This document shows, in pieces, positions 34,376 through 43,349 of a stretch of DNA of 64,000 nt (positions are counted from its first letter, which is position 1; the number at the start of each line of letters is the position of its first letter). Made by a program: the position numbers and the translations under genes. This stretch comes from JAXLYX01 sp046351215 (GTDB lineage Bacteria > Myxococcota_A > Polyangia > Polyangiales > Houyiibacteriaceae). The notes below the pieces were generated by a model that was given only the letters and a program-made list of their open reading frames with translations, made no database searches and was not told the origin of the DNA. The stretch covers positions 62,001-126,000 of the forward strand of contig JAXLYX010000014.1 in assembly GCA_046351215.1 (NCBI GenBank). Direction: 5' to 3'.

Positions 34376-35350
34376 ATGGCGCATTCGATCCTGAGGTACC
34401 GAGACGAGAACGGCACGCACTGGGGGCTCCTCCGCGAGGGCCGGGTCCACGCGCTCGCCATCCCCTGCACGACCACCGGCGAGCTCGTCGGGCGTGGACG
34501 CGACGCGATCCGGGCGCTCGTGCGCGAAGCCGAGGCCTCGCCTTCCCGGGCGCTCGACGGCGTCGAGCTGCTCTCGCCGATCACGGAAGGAGCGCGCGTC
34601 CTCTGTCAGGGCGCGAACTACCGCCAGCACATGATCGAGTCGGGCGTGGATCCCGACGCGAAGTCCTTCAACATGTTCTTCACGAAATCGTCGGCCTCGC
34701 TCCACGCACCGGTCGGCGCGATCCTGCGGCCGCCGCACGTGCGCCTGCTCGACTACGAGATCGAGCTCGCGCTCGTGCTCGGGGCCCGGACGCGGAGCGC
34801 CGTCGACGTCGGACCCGACGATCTCGCGACCTACGTCGCGGGCGTGTGCATCGCCAACGACGTCTCGGCGCGCGACGTGCAGATCCCCCAGATGCAGTTC
34901 CACAAGGGAAAGAGCTACCGGACGTTCTGCCCCATGGGACCGGTGCTCGCCCTCCTCGAGGTGGACGAGATGCACCAGCTCGACGAGATGCTCCTCACGC
35001 TGACGGTGAACGGCGAGCGGAGGCAGCACGACCACACGGGGAACCTCGTCTTCAAGCCGGCGGAGACCCTGAGCGAGTACTCCCATGTCTCGGACTTCGA
35101 CCCCGGCGACGTGATCCTCACGGGCACGCCCGCAGGCTGCGCGCTCCGCATCCCCTCGCCGGTGGCCGTGCGGGTGGCGGCGCTGCTTCCCGAGAAGACC
35201 AAGTGGAAGGCCTTCCTCGCGGCGCAGGCGAAGCGGAAGGAATACCTCTCGCCGGGGGATGTCGTGGAGTCGCGGATCACGAGCCGCGACGGGCGCATCG
35301 ATCTCGGGCGCCAGGTTCACGTCGTCCGCGACGCGGAGAAGACGCCATGA
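34376..35350 (+). CDS. fumarylacetoacetate hydrolase (FAH)-family hydrolase/hydratase
   Basis: 324 residues. FAH-fold metal ligands are present: E128 and E130 in L-D-Y-E-I-E-L and D162 in A-N-D-V-S-A-R-D, with the catalytic K in H-K-G-K-S and the substrate loop L-T-G-T-P-A-G. Family members hydrolyse acylpyruvates or hydrate and decarboxylate meta-cleavage products (2-hydroxypenta-2,4-dienoate, HHDD). Directly after an extradiol dioxygenase the role is processing of the ring-cleavage product. GAGGAGAG ribosome site; ATGA overlap with the next gene. Confidence 0.9.
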   Translation: MAHSILRYRDENGTHWGLLREGRVHALAIPCTTTGELVGRGRDAIRALVREAEASPSRALDGVELLSPITEGARVLCQGANYRQHMIESGVDPDAKSFNMFFTKSSASLHAPVGAILRPPHVRLLDYEIELALVLGARTRSAVDVGPDDLATYVAGVCIANDVSARDVQIPQMQFHKGKSYRTFCPMGPVLALLEVDEMHQLDEMLLTLTVNGERRQHDHTGNLVFKPAETLSEYSHVSDFDPGDVILTGTPAGCALRIPSPVAVRVAALLPEKTKWKAFLAAQAKRKEYLSPGDVVESRITSRDGRIDLGRQVHVVRDAEKTP

Positions 35351-36996
35351 GCCGCGCGGCCGAACGCTTCGACGTGACGATCGTCGGCGCCGGCCCGATC
35401 GGCGTCGTCCTCGGACGCCTGCTCGGCGGCCAGGGCATCCGCACGCTGATCGTGGACCGCGAGCCGGACGTGATGAAGATCCCGAGGGCGATCGCGCTCG
35501 ACGACGACGGGGGGCGCGTCCTCCAGGCGATCGGCGCGCTCTCCGAGGTCCGACGCACGATGCCGAGGATCGAGAAGGTCCGCCTTCGCTCGCCCGACGT
35601 CGGCGACGTGCTCGTGCTCGACTCGAACCTCTGGCGCAACGGCAATCCGATGGTGCTGGTGTTCCGGCAGCCGGAGCTCGAGAGCACGCTGCGCGCAGGG
35701 CTCGCGGCCCTGCCCACGGTCGAGCTCCGGACCTCGACGACGCTCGAGTCGATGGAGGTCGGGGACGAGTCGGTCTCGCTCGCGCTCGACGGGCCGGACG
35801 GGCCGTGCCGCGTCGAGAGCCGCTACGTCGTCGGCTGCGACGGCGCTCGGAGCACCGTCCGCAAGCTCGTGGGCCTCGAGCTCGTCGGGAGCACGTACGA
35901 GCGCGACTGGCTCGTCGTCGACGTCCGACGCGATCCGACCCCGAATCGCGAGGTCCACTTCCTCTGCGATCCGCGCCGTCCGGGCGTGACGATGCCGGCT
36001 CCGGAAGGCGGCCGTCGTTGGGAGTTCATGCTCGGAGACGAAGACGATCGCGCGTCGATCACGAGCCGGGAGACGCTCCGGCGTCTCCTCGCTCCGTGGG
36101 GCGACGTCGATGCGATGGAGGTCGAGCGCGCAGCCGTCTACACGTTCCACGCGCGGGTCGCGGACCACTTCCGCCGGGGTCGCGTCTTCCTCGCGGGCGA
36201 CGCGGCGCATCTCACCCCGCCCTTCGCCGGCCAGGGTCTCATGGCGGGCCTCCGGGACGCGTCGAACCTCGCCTGGAAGCTCGCCGCGGTCGTTCGCGGC
36301 GAAGCGGATGCGCGCCTCCTCGACACCTACGAGGTCGAACGGAAGCCGAACGCCCGGCTCATGGTCGACTTCGCACGCGTGATGGGCAGCCTGATCATGC
36401 CGCGCGAAGGCTGGAAGTGCTTCCTGCGCGACCGCGTCTTCCGCCCCGTGGCCCGCCTGCCGGGCCTGCGCGACGCGCTCGGGAGCCTCGACGTGAAGCC
36501 GCGGACGCGCATCGACGCGGGCCTGCTCCGCCGCGACGATCGTCGGGGCTCGCTGCGTGCCGGCGATCTGCTCCCGCAGTGCGCGATGGAGACCTCGACC
36601 GGACACGTCGCGGCACTCGACGACCTGCTCGGCTACCGATTCGCCGTCGTCGGGGTGGAGGTCGACCCGTCGCGCCATCTGCGGCGGGACCAGCAGCGAT
36701 GGCTCGCGGAGCTCGGCCCGGTGCTGAGGGTCGGATCGCGGTCCGAAGCGGAGTCGAGCGGATGCCAGGCGCTCGTCGACGTCGAGCGCGTGTTCCTCGA
36801 GTCCGTCCCGAGCGGCAGCTGCCTCGTCGCTCGCCCGGACAAGCACCTCTACGCGGTGGTCGACGCCGCGGAGCTCGAGCAGGCGGTGGATGCGCTCCGG
36901 CGCGATCTCGGCGCGAGCGCCGCGCCGAGACCGGAGCCGCGCAGCCTCAGGGACACGTCGGCACGAACGGAGCTCCGTCGAAGCGCGCGCGTGTGA
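35347..36996 (+). CDS. FAD-dependent aromatic hydroxylase, MhpA-like
   Basis: 549 residues. A class A flavoprotein monooxygenase: Rossmann motif V-G-A-G-P-I-G (13-19), NADPH/FAD D-G motif C-D-G-A-R-S-T, and the FAD ribityl G-D motif L-A-G-D-A-A-H-L-T-P-P-F-A-G-Q-G-L-M, the form found in 3-(3-hydroxyphenyl)propionate hydroxylase (MhpA) and phenol hydroxylases. The C-terminal 170 residues are the thioredoxin-like domain of that family. It would add the second hydroxyl that the upstream dioxygenase needs. ATG 35347 overlaps the FAH gene by ATGA. The 3' end overlaps the convergent lipase gene by 50 nt. Confidence 0.9.
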   Translation: MSRAAERFDVTIVGAGPIGVVLGRLLGGQGIRTLIVDREPDVMKIPRAIALDDDGGRVLQAIGALSEVRRTMPRIEKVRLRSPDVGDVLVLDSNLWRNGNPMVLVFRQPELESTLRAGLAALPTVELRTSTTLESMEVGDESVSLALDGPDGPCRVESRYVVGCDGARSTVRKLVGLELVGSTYERDWLVVDVRRDPTPNREVHFLCDPRRPGVTMPAPEGGRRWEFMLGDEDDRASITSRETLRRLLAPWGDVDAMEVERAAVYTFHARVADHFRRGRVFLAGDAAHLTPPFAGQGLMAGLRDASNLAWKLAAVVRGEADARLLDTYEVERKPNARLMVDFARVMGSLIMPREGWKCFLRDRVFRPVARLPGLRDALGSLDVKPRTRIDAGLLRRDDRRGSLRAGDLLPQCAMETSTGHVAALDDLLGYRFAVVGVEVDPSRHLRRDQQRWLAELGPVLRVGSRSEAESSGCQALVDVERVFLESVPSGSCLVARPDKHLYAVVDAAELEQAVDALRRDLGASAAPRPEPRSLRDTSARTELRRSARV

Positions 36997-38092
36997 ACGC
37001 GACCATCTCGGGGACGTGGAGCTCGGTCGACTCCACGTGCGTCTGACCGGGGTATTCGACGAATTCCACGCGGTCGCCGGCGGCGCACATCTCGCTCACG
37101 AGCTCCTCGGTGAGGAACGGGGGAACGTCGGTGTCGGCCGTGCCCTGGTGGATGCGGACCGGAGCCGGCTGCCGACGCTTGCCCGGCGAGTTCGAGTCGA
37201 GCGCGGCCGCGAACGTCGGATCGTCGGCGACCTGCCCTTCGAGGCGCGCACCGCCGAGCATGTCGGGATAGACGGAGAGCTCGGCGAGGCAGTCCGTCTC
37301 GAGCACGGGCTGTTCGATCACGTCGAGCGTGTCCTGCGCGTAGAGCTCCGTGTACGGCAGACCGTACGCGTTCGCGTAGGCGAAGCCCATGAGCCAGCTG
37401 TAGGCGGCGCCGGTTCCCGTCTGGAGAGCCGCGCCGCGGAAGATCAGCGGGATGTGGCTCGCGGGCGCTCCGACGACGGTCCCCATCACCTCGAGCTCGG
37501 GCGCGTACGAGGGAGCGAGCTCGCCGGCGAAGAGCGCCGCATGACCGCCCTGCGAGCGTCCCCAGAAGGCGACCCGTCCCGAGACCTGGACTCCGTCGAG
37601 GTGCGAGGCGGCGCGCACGATGTCGAGGATGCTGCGTCCCTCGCTGTCCCCGACGAGGTAGCGATGCACGCCCTCGGTGCCGAGGCCCTCGTAGTCGGTC
37701 GCGACGAAGAGCCAGCCCTGCGAGAGCACCTCCGGGGCGACGTCGTAGGCGTCGTGGTTGAAGCGCCTTCCCGTCGAGGGCGCGCAGACGTCGGCGATGC
37801 CCGTCGTGCCGTGCGCCCAGGAGACCACGTCGTAGCCGCTCGCCCCCGGAGGATCGGCCGGGATGCCGACGAGCCCGCTGACCGCGATCTTCTCGCCGTT
37901 CATCCCCTGCGAGAGGTAGAGGATGCGGAACGCCTTCGTCCCCGGCACGAACGGAGCGATCGACTCCGTGCGCAGGACCGTGCCGAGTGGTCCGTCGGGG
38001 AGGCTCGAGGGCGTGGAGTAGAAGCTGCCCGCGTCGTCGCAGGAGGCGACGAGGACGAGCAACGCGAGGAGGAGGCTCGAGGTACGCGGCAC
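36947..38092 (-). CDS. secretory lipase (LIP family) lipoprotein
   Basis: 381 residues. Lipoprotein signal L-L-L-A-L-L-V-L-V-A-S-C (Cys 18, followed by D-D). Alpha/beta-hydrolase of the secretory LIP type: nucleophile elbow G-R-S-Q-G-G-H, acidic residue in G-T-A-D-T-D-V-P and His in P-G-Q-T-H-V-E-S. Known relatives are secreted triacylglycerol lipases. GTG 38092; TAGACT ends 6 nt upstream. The gene starts 9 nt after the DUF2330 stop, so both may share a transcript. Tail overlaps the FAD hydroxylase 3' end by 50 nt, convergently. Confidence 0.85.
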   Translation of the reverse strand: MPRTSSLLLALLVLVASCDDAGSFYSTPSSLPDGPLGTVLRTESIAPFVPGTKAFRILYLSQGMNGEKIAVSGLVGIPADPPGASGYDVVSWAHGTTGIADVCAPSTGRRFNHDAYDVAPEVLSQGWLFVATDYEGLGTEGVHRYLVGDSEGRSILDIVRAASHLDGVQVSGRVAFWGRSQGGHAALFAGELAPSYAPELEVMGTVVGAPASHIPLIFRGAALQTGTGAAYSWLMGFAYANAYGLPYTELYAQDTLDVIEQPVLETDCLAELSVYPDMLGGARLEGQVADDPTFAAALDSNSPGKRRQPAPVRIHQGTADTDVPPFLTEELVSEMCAAGDRVEFVEYPGQTHVESTELHVPEMVAFTRARFDGAPFVPTCP

Positions 38093-38101
38093 GCGAGCAG
38101 T

Positions 38102-39457
38102 CTAGCGTCGGCGCGAGGAAGGCGGAACGGACCCCGAACGTCGCGGAGCGGACGGCGTCGCTCCCTGGCTCCCGAAGAGCCGCGTGTTGCGGGCGCTCGT
38201 CGGAGCGGGAGCACGACCGCCCTCCGGTCCTCCCCACTGCCCCCGCGAGGGATGCTCGCAGCGGATCGCCCCCTGGTACCGATGGAGGATCACGTAGCGC
38301 GCCTGGAAGTTGTCGACGGAGCTCGGCGCGATCTCGGTCGGTAGATGCCCCGAGGCATCCGGAATGCCGCGCCCTCCGACGATGGGGCTCGCGGCGCGGA
38401 AGACGAGGTCGTCCCCGAGCTGGCCGGGGCCGTAGCGGTAGTGCAGGCGCGTGAGCACCATCTGGTAGGGGCTGACGCCCTCGATCACGTCCGCGCCGAG
38501 CAGCGAGAGCTCGCTCGCGTCGAGCGGATTCGTCGGACAAGGATCGCAGGAGCCCGCGCTCCAGGCGTATTCCGTGACGACCGTGCGGGGCTCGCTCGCG
38601 GTGATCCGCGAGAAGAGCTGCTCGTAATAGTGCGCGAACGAGTGGCGCGTCGCGTTCGGCACGACGAGGTTCGTCGGAATGGGGACGTTCCGGTAGTTCG
38701 CGACCTCGTAGCGCGTCGGCGCGAGGACGTGCACGACGAGATCCTGCGAGCCGCGGCTGTTGAGGAGACCGAGGCGCACGGGGAGCGAGAACTCCGGCGT
38801 GTCGTAGTGGAAGCGGAGCGGAGAGAGCACGGCACGTCCGTCGACGAACCGGACGCGCTCGACGTCGACCTTGGCGACGAAGAACTTCGTGCCTGCCGCG
38901 ACGTAGGGCCGGAGCACGGGCTCGGCGCCCTCGGGGATGCGGTAGCCGTTCGCGCGGAGCCAGGTGTCGAGGCCGGTCGAGTCGCTCGCGCTCAGGATCA
39001 CGACGTCGTACTCGCCCACCTCGAAGCGGGCCTCGACGTGCACGGTGCTCTCGGCGAGACGGTCGAGATCGACGCTTCCCCTCGTCCGGGCCGAGGCCAC
39101 CGAATACCTCGTCCGCTGGGGCGGTCGACACGGATCCGCCTCCCAGTATTCGACGAGCCTCGGGGCCGCCAGCGAATCCACCCGCTCGAAGACCGAGGCG
39201 GGGAGCGTCTTCACGTTGTCGCGCTGCAGGACGACCGGAACCGGCACGACCATCGCGAAGTCCTCGGGCGGCCCCTGGTAGTCGTTCTGCATCGAGAGCA
39301 CCGTGCGCGTACCCGAGCGCATGAGCACGACCATCGTGGCGTTCGCGTAGAGCGAGGTCTCCGCGCCGCTCACGTAGAAGCCGCAGAACGCGCTCGCCGA
39401 CGAGGCGCACGCGAGCACGAGCGCTGCCGCCCCGATCCATGAACCGAGTGTCTTCAT
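38102..39457 (-). CDS. DUF2330 exported protein
   Basis: 451 residues. Signal peptide 1-23 (A-A-L-V-L-A-C-A-S-S-A-S-A), then the DUF2330 pattern: C-G-F-Y-V-S-G, R-T-V-L-S-M-Q-N-D-Y-Q-G-P-P-E-D-F-A-M-V-V-P-V-P, E-Y-W-E-A-D-P-C, Y-D-V-V-I-L-S-A. The family is common in myxobacteria and of unknown function. The last 60 residues are Pro/Ser/Arg-rich. ATG 39457 has GGGGGAGGG upstream. Upstream lies a perfect inverted repeat (39549-39568) shared with the divergent acyltransferase gene. Confidence 0.88.
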   Translation of the reverse strand: MKTLGSWIGAAALVLACASSASAFCGFYVSGAETSLYANATMVVLMRSGTRTVLSMQNDYQGPPEDFAMVVPVPVVLQRDNVKTLPASVFERVDSLAAPRLVEYWEADPCRPPQRTRYSVASARTRGSVDLDRLAESTVHVEARFEVGEYDVVILSASDSTGLDTWLRANGYRIPEGAEPVLRPYVAAGTKFFVAKVDVERVRFVDGRAVLSPLRFHYDTPEFSLPVRLGLLNSRGSQDLVVHVLAPTRYEVANYRNVPIPTNLVVPNATRHSFAHYYEQLFSRITASEPRTVVTEYAWSAGSCDPCPTNPLDASELSLLGADVIEGVSPYQMVLTRLHYRYGPGQLGDDLVFRAASPIVGGRGIPDASGHLPTEIAPSSVDNFQARYVILHRYQGAIRCEHPSRGQWGGPEGGRAPAPTSARNTRLFGSQGATPSAPRRSGSVPPSSRRR

Positions 39458-39548
39458 GCCGGCCCTCCCCCTTCGCGACGGACGCCCGAGCGTCTCACGG
39501 GATGGGGCGGTTCCGCGAGGGACGGGAACACGCCCGGACCATCGGCCG

Positions 39549-39568
39549 TGCGAATGACACGATTCGCA
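39549..39568. promoter_or_regulatory. perfect 7-6-7 inverted repeat in a divergent promoter region
   Basis: TGCGAAT (39549-39555), 6-nt centre GACACG, ATTCGCA (39562-39568). It sits 43 nt before the acyltransferase ATG and 91 nt before the DUF2330 ATG on the other strand. Twenty-bp symmetric sites of this kind are typical of dimeric regulators; no regulator is adjacent. Confidence 0.4.
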
Positions 39569-39611
39569 AATCCCATGGGCCGGCCTCGGGAGTACCCTCT
39601 ACCAACACGCC

Positions 39612-40508
39612 ATGGACGCCGCGAGCCCGAGCATGTCCGCGTACGAGGAACGGCTCGTCGAAGACGAGCCCTCGTCGACGCATGCGCCCGATCGCCCGAC
39701 GCGTCCGGCAGGGCCGCTCGTGGGCCTCGAGCCGATCTTCGAGCGGATCCTCGAGACCGCGACGCGTCGCGTCGACCTCGTGCAGGGCGAGGCCGTGCTC
39801 GAGGACGCGCTCCGCACGAGCCGGCGCTTCGTGATCGCCCTGAACCACGGCCCGATGCATCTGCCGGTCGTGCCCGTGTCGGCGCTCGGGCGCGTCCTGC
39901 TCGCGCATTCGGCTTCGGCCCTCCGCCTCGTCGGGGTCTTCTTCCGCCCGTTCTACTACGTGCCCGGGCTCTCGGCGGTGATCCGTCACCTCACGCAGCT
40001 CGAGGAACCCGCGACGTTCGACTCGCTCGTCGACGGTTTCGAGTCGGACGCCTGGGACGGCGTCGTCGTGATGCCCGACGGTGCGAATTGCGTCTTCACC
40101 GATCCGCACGAGCTCCCGGCCTTCGCGAGCCCGCGCTTCGTCGAGCTCGCGGCGCGCGTCGACGCGACGATCCTCCTCTTCGTGCACACGGGTCTCGAGG
40201 GCTACGCGCAGGCCGTGCCCATGCCCTCCGCGCTCCGACGCTCGTGGCTGCTCCGACACCTGCCCTACGGCCTCGGGAAAGCCATCGGTCGGACGGAGCT
40301 CCTCGCCCTCCCGTCGCTCCTGCCCCGACGCGCCGAGCTCCGCGTCGCGGTGGACGTGCATCGGCCGTCGGTCACGTCCGCGGAGCTCCGCGCGATGGAT
40401 CCCGTCGAGCGCAGGGCGTGGGTGGCCGGCGAGGCCGCGATCGTGAGAGCGAAGATGAGCGCGCTGCACGCCTCGCTCGCCGCCGAGAGCACGAACGCGC
40501 GGCGTTGA
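39612..40508 (+). CDS. divergent PlsC-like acyltransferase
   Basis: 298 residues. The acyltransferase motif I appears as N-H79-G-P-M-H-L-P where active enzymes have N-H-x-x-x-x-D, so the catalytic Asp is lacking. Motif III appears as V-V-M-P-D-G-A-N instead of F-P-E-G-T. The surrounding pattern (R-R-F-V-I-A-L-N-H-G; F-F-R-P-F-Y-Y-V-P-G) still fits a lysophospholipid acyltransferase. It may be inactive, or use a variant mechanism. No membrane anchor beyond one amphipathic stretch. Start ATG 39612; an ATG at 39633 would also be possible. Convergent with the STAS-like gene. Confidence 0.6.
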   Translation: MDAASPSMSAYEERLVEDEPSSTHAPDRPTRPAGPLVGLEPIFERILETATRRVDLVQGEAVLEDALRTSRRFVIALNHGPMHLPVVPVSALGRVLLAHSASALRLVGVFFRPFYYVPGLSAVIRHLTQLEEPATFDSLVDGFESDAWDGVVVMPDGANCVFTDPHELPAFASPRFVELAARVDATILLFVHTGLEGYAQAVPMPSALRRSWLLRHLPYGLGKAIGRTELLALPSLLPRRAELRVAVDVHRPSVTSAELRAMDPVERRAWVAGEAAIVRAKMSALHASLAAESTNARR

Positions 40509-40511
40509 TCC

Positions 40512-40931
40512 TCAGGGCGACCCGTGGGCCGTCGCCGCCTCGCCCTCGAGCCGGCCGAGAGCCCAGGTCTCCGCCTCTTCTTCGGTGCGCACGACCTCGT
40601 GCGGGTACGGAAGCGTCACGACCCAGAAGATGGCGTTCATGACGCCGCGATGGAGCGCGTTCTCGACGACGACGACGAGCCCCGTGACGGTGCGGCCGAG
40701 GAGGTCGTAGTGGGTCTTCACGAAGTCGGCCTCGAGTCGGCGTTGCTTCGCCGAGAGCCCCGGGCCGCTCACGGCGCGCGACACGAGCACGAAGCGCTCG
40801 CGCCTCGAGTCGCAGCGCTCCATCAGGGCGAGCAGGCGCGCCTCGTAGTCGATCAGGTCGTCGTCGCGCACGACGCCGGAGAAGCGCGCCTTCACGATCG
40901 GGAAGGCGCTCGTGTCGAGCTCGATGGGCAC
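40512..40931 (-). CDS. STAS/SpoIIAA-like small protein
   Basis: 139 residues from GTG 40931 (M-P-I-E-L-D). The alternation of strands and helices F-P-I-V-K-A-R-F-S-G / D-D-L-I-D-Y-E-A-R-L-L-A-L-M-E-R-C / R-E-R-F-V-L-V-S-R-A-V-S-G fits a STAS-like domain of the SpoIIAA-type family in proteobacteria. A TTG at 41009 would add 26 Arg-rich residues that look non-homologous, so GTG 40931 is preferred, although it has no clear ribosome site. Function unknown. Confidence 0.55.
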   Translation of the reverse strand: MPIELDTSAFPIVKARFSGVVRDDDLIDYEARLLALMERCDSRRERFVLVSRAVSGPGLSAKQRRLEADFVKTHYDLLGRTVTGLVVVVENALHRGVMNAIFWVVTLPYPHEVVRTEEEAETWALGRLEGEAATAHGSP

Positions 40932-41092
40932 GGGCGCAGCATCGCCCGAGACACGGAGCGAGGTCGAGCGTCTCCGCGCGATCCCACGACGGCGAACACG
41001 AACGGACAATCGTCGTAGTGAATGCGGAATCGGGTCGACGCGACGTGGGCCGCGAACATCCTTCGCCCACCCTCTCCCACACGGACCCGATC

Positions 41093-42139
41093 ATGCTCCG
41101 CCACGCTCCCCGCCTCGCGCTCGCGGCTTCGTTCGCCGCGCTCCTCCTCGCCTCCGGCTGCAACACCTCCACGTGGGCCGGCAAATACGGAAGCACCAAC
41201 GGCATCCCGGGTGCCGTGCCGGTCGTCTCCGGGTCCGCCCCCTCCCATGCGCACTTCGGCGGCTGGGTGAACAACGCCTGGGGCCCGAATTCGCAGGTGC
41301 TCGACGCGAGCACGTTCTCCGCGAAGAAGTGCCATCCGCCGATGCTCGGCGTGCGCGTCTGCGCGGCGAACGCGCCCGGCATCCCCTGCGCCGTCACCGA
41401 CGCCGCGGGCCGCTTCGACTTCTACGGGCTGCCGCTCGGCGTCGTGGACCTCGTCGTCCACCTCGACGGCTACTACGACCTCTCGCTGCCCTTCGACGGC
41501 TCGCAGGGCGATCTCGCCGTGCAGCCCGCGCTCGAGCTCCCCTCGAACGAGCTGCAGGTGCAGCTCTACGGACAGCTGAGCGCGCCGTCGATCACGCGGA
41601 GCGATGCGCGAGGCGGCCTCTCGTTCACGCTCGTCCGCGGCTCCGGCGCGAGCGGCGACGAGCTCGCGGCCGGAAGCGGCACCGACGAATGCGGCACGCC
41701 CGATCACCACATGGCGAACGCGACCGTCGCCGGCGTCTGGGTCCGCTACCGCCGCGTCTTCTCGCCCGGCCCGTCCGAGACCTACGGCCCCTGGCTCGGC
41801 AACGACGCCCTGCTCGGCAACGACGCCTCGGCCGACATGGCGCACGACGTGCCCGGCAATTGGAACACCTCGCGCGGCCAGGTCGTGTACCTCGACACGA
41901 CGCAGACGCCTTCCGTCGGTTTCGTGAAGACGAGCGCGGCCGGACTCGCGCTCGCCCTCGAGCTCGAGCCCGGGACCTACGAGGTCGAGGCCGACGAGGA
42001 CGCTCGCGACCTCCTCGGAACGCATTGGGACTGCCTCCCGATCCACACCATGCCGATCGGCTCGTCGGGGCATCGTGCGCGGGCCACGGTCTACGCGCGT
42101 GGCCTCGCCGACGTGCGCATCAGCTGTCAGCCGGAGTGA
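41093..42139 (+). CDS. lipoprotein with carboxypeptidase-regulatory-like domain
   Basis: 348 residues. Signal L-A-A-S-F-A-A-L-L-L-A-S-G-C (Cys 24). One beta-sandwich module of carboxypeptidase-regulatory type is recognisable by T-D-A-A-G-R-F-D-F-Y-G-L-P-L-G-V-V-D-L-V-V, the pattern of bacterial surface adhesin modules. The rest is Gly/Asn-rich beta sequence with two Cys. I do not recognise a named family. Upstream in-frame ATG 41018 would place 25 residues before the signal and is rejected. Confidence 0.7.
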   Translation: MLRHAPRLALAASFAALLLASGCNTSTWAGKYGSTNGIPGAVPVVSGSAPSHAHFGGWVNNAWGPNSQVLDASTFSAKKCHPPMLGVRVCAANAPGIPCAVTDAAGRFDFYGLPLGVVDLVVHLDGYYDLSLPFDGSQGDLAVQPALELPSNELQVQLYGQLSAPSITRSDARGGLSFTLVRGSGASGDELAAGSGTDECGTPDHHMANATVAGVWVRYRRVFSPGPSETYGPWLGNDALLGNDASADMAHDVPGNWNTSRGQVVYLDTTQTPSVGFVKTSAAGLALALELEPGTYEVEADEDARDLLGTHWDCLPIHTMPIGSSGHRARATVYARGLADVRISCQPE

Positions 42140-42209
42140 TCGTCCTGGACAGGAGCGGCCCACGAGCCGCGATTCCCTCGCGCGTCGACCTGCGCTAAAC
42201 CCACGCTCC

Positions 42210-43349
42210 ATGAAGAAGCGCGTGGTCATCGCAGGTCTCGGCGACACCGGCCTGCTCGTGGCGCTCCATCTGCACCCGGATTTCGAGGTGATCGGCGTCT
42301 CGCCGAAGCCCTGCCTCGTGAGCGGTCAAGAGCTCGGTACCCGCCTCGCCCGCCCCTCGGCGTGGCGGGAGAACTACCTCCTCGGCTTCTCGCGCTACCG
42401 GAAGCTCGAGGGCATGCGCATCGAGCATGCCCGCATCACCCGGATCGCCCCCGAGCGGAACGAGGTCTTCCTCGTGGGGCTCGACGGCGGAGAGCGCTCG
42501 CTCTCCTACGACGCGCTCGTGATCGCGTCCGGCGTCACCAACGGGTTCTGGCGGACGCCCGAGCTCGAGGATCGCGCCGCGGTCGAGCGACGCATCGACG
42601 AGCCCGCGGTGGCGCTCGCGAAGGCGCGGACGATCGCGGTGCTCGGCGCGGGAGCGACGGGCGTGAGCGTGGCGTCGAACCTGAAGGAGGCGCATCCGGA
42701 CAAGGAGGTGCACCTCTTCTTCGGCCCGGATCGCGTGCTCCCCGGCTACCACCCGAAGGTGCGTGGCTTCCTCGAGAAGCGACTCGAGTCGCAGGGCGTC
42801 GTGCTGCATCCACACCATCGCGCGACGATCCCCGAGGGGTTCCGGGGCGAGCACATCACGAGCGAGCCCGTGCGCTTCTCGACCGGTCAGCCGCCGTTCC
42901 GCGCGGACGCAGTGGTCTGGGCCGTGGGCCAGCAGAAGCCGAACACCGACTTCGTCCCGCACGCCATGCTCGACGCCGAAGGCTACGTGAAGGCCGACGC
43001 GAACCTGCGCGTTCCCGGCACCGAGAACGTCTTCGCCGTCGGCGACGTCGCCGCGAGCGATCCGAACCGCAGCTCGGCCCGCAACTCGGGCTTCCTCACG
43101 GTCGCGCACAACGTCCGCTGCCTGCTCGAGGGCAAGCCGCATCGGATGAAGACCTTCCGCGCGACGCCCTACCGCTGGGGCTCGATCCTCGGCGTGCAGA
43201 ACGACGGGATGCGGGTCTTCGCACCGACGGGCTTCGGCGTCCTCATCGGACGCTGGGCCGTCACGAACATCCTCTACCCGTGGATCGTTCGCCGCGGGAT
43301 CTACAAGGGCATCAAGGACGAAGAGTCCCCGAGAGAGGCCACATCGTGA
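42210..43349 (+). CDS. NAD(P)H/FAD oxidoreductase (NDH-2/FSP1-like)
   Basis: 379 residues, two dinucleotide-binding folds: I-A-G-L-G-D-T-G-L near the N-terminus (FAD) and V-L-G-A-G-A-T-G-V-S (NAD(P)H), plus the FAD-binding V-F-A-V-G-D-V-A. The pattern is that of single-subunit type II NADH dehydrogenase and apoptosis-inducing-factor relatives. It starts at 42210 with TAAACC 8 nt upstream and overlaps the next gene, a cytochrome c lipoprotein, by GTGA. Together they could form a short electron-transfer chain. No membrane helix is obvious; the C-terminus is amphipathic (I-V-R-R-G-I-Y-K-G-I). Confidence 0.8.
   Translation: MKKRVVIAGLGDTGLLVALHLHPDFEVIGVSPKPCLVSGQELGTRLARPSAWRENYLLGFSRYRKLEGMRIEHARITRIAPERNEVFLVGLDGGERSLSYDALVIASGVTNGFWRTPELEDRAAVERRIDEPAVALAKARTIAVLGAGATGVSVASNLKEAHPDKEVHLFFGPDRVLPGYHPKVRGFLEKRLESQGVVLHPHHRATIPEGFRGEHITSEPVRFSTGQPPFRADAVVWAVGQQKPNTDFVPHAMLDAEGYVKADANLRVPGTENVFAVGDVAASDPNRSSARNSGFLTVAHNVRCLLEGKPHRMKTFRATPYRWGSILGVQNDGMRVFAPTGFGVLIGRWAVTNILYPWIVRRGIYKGIKDEESPREATS

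Noticed and set aside
41018..41092. Upstream in-frame start for the lipoprotein at 41093
   Set aside because: Would place 25 charged residues before the lipoprotein signal, which abolishes recognition by the lipoprotein export pathway.
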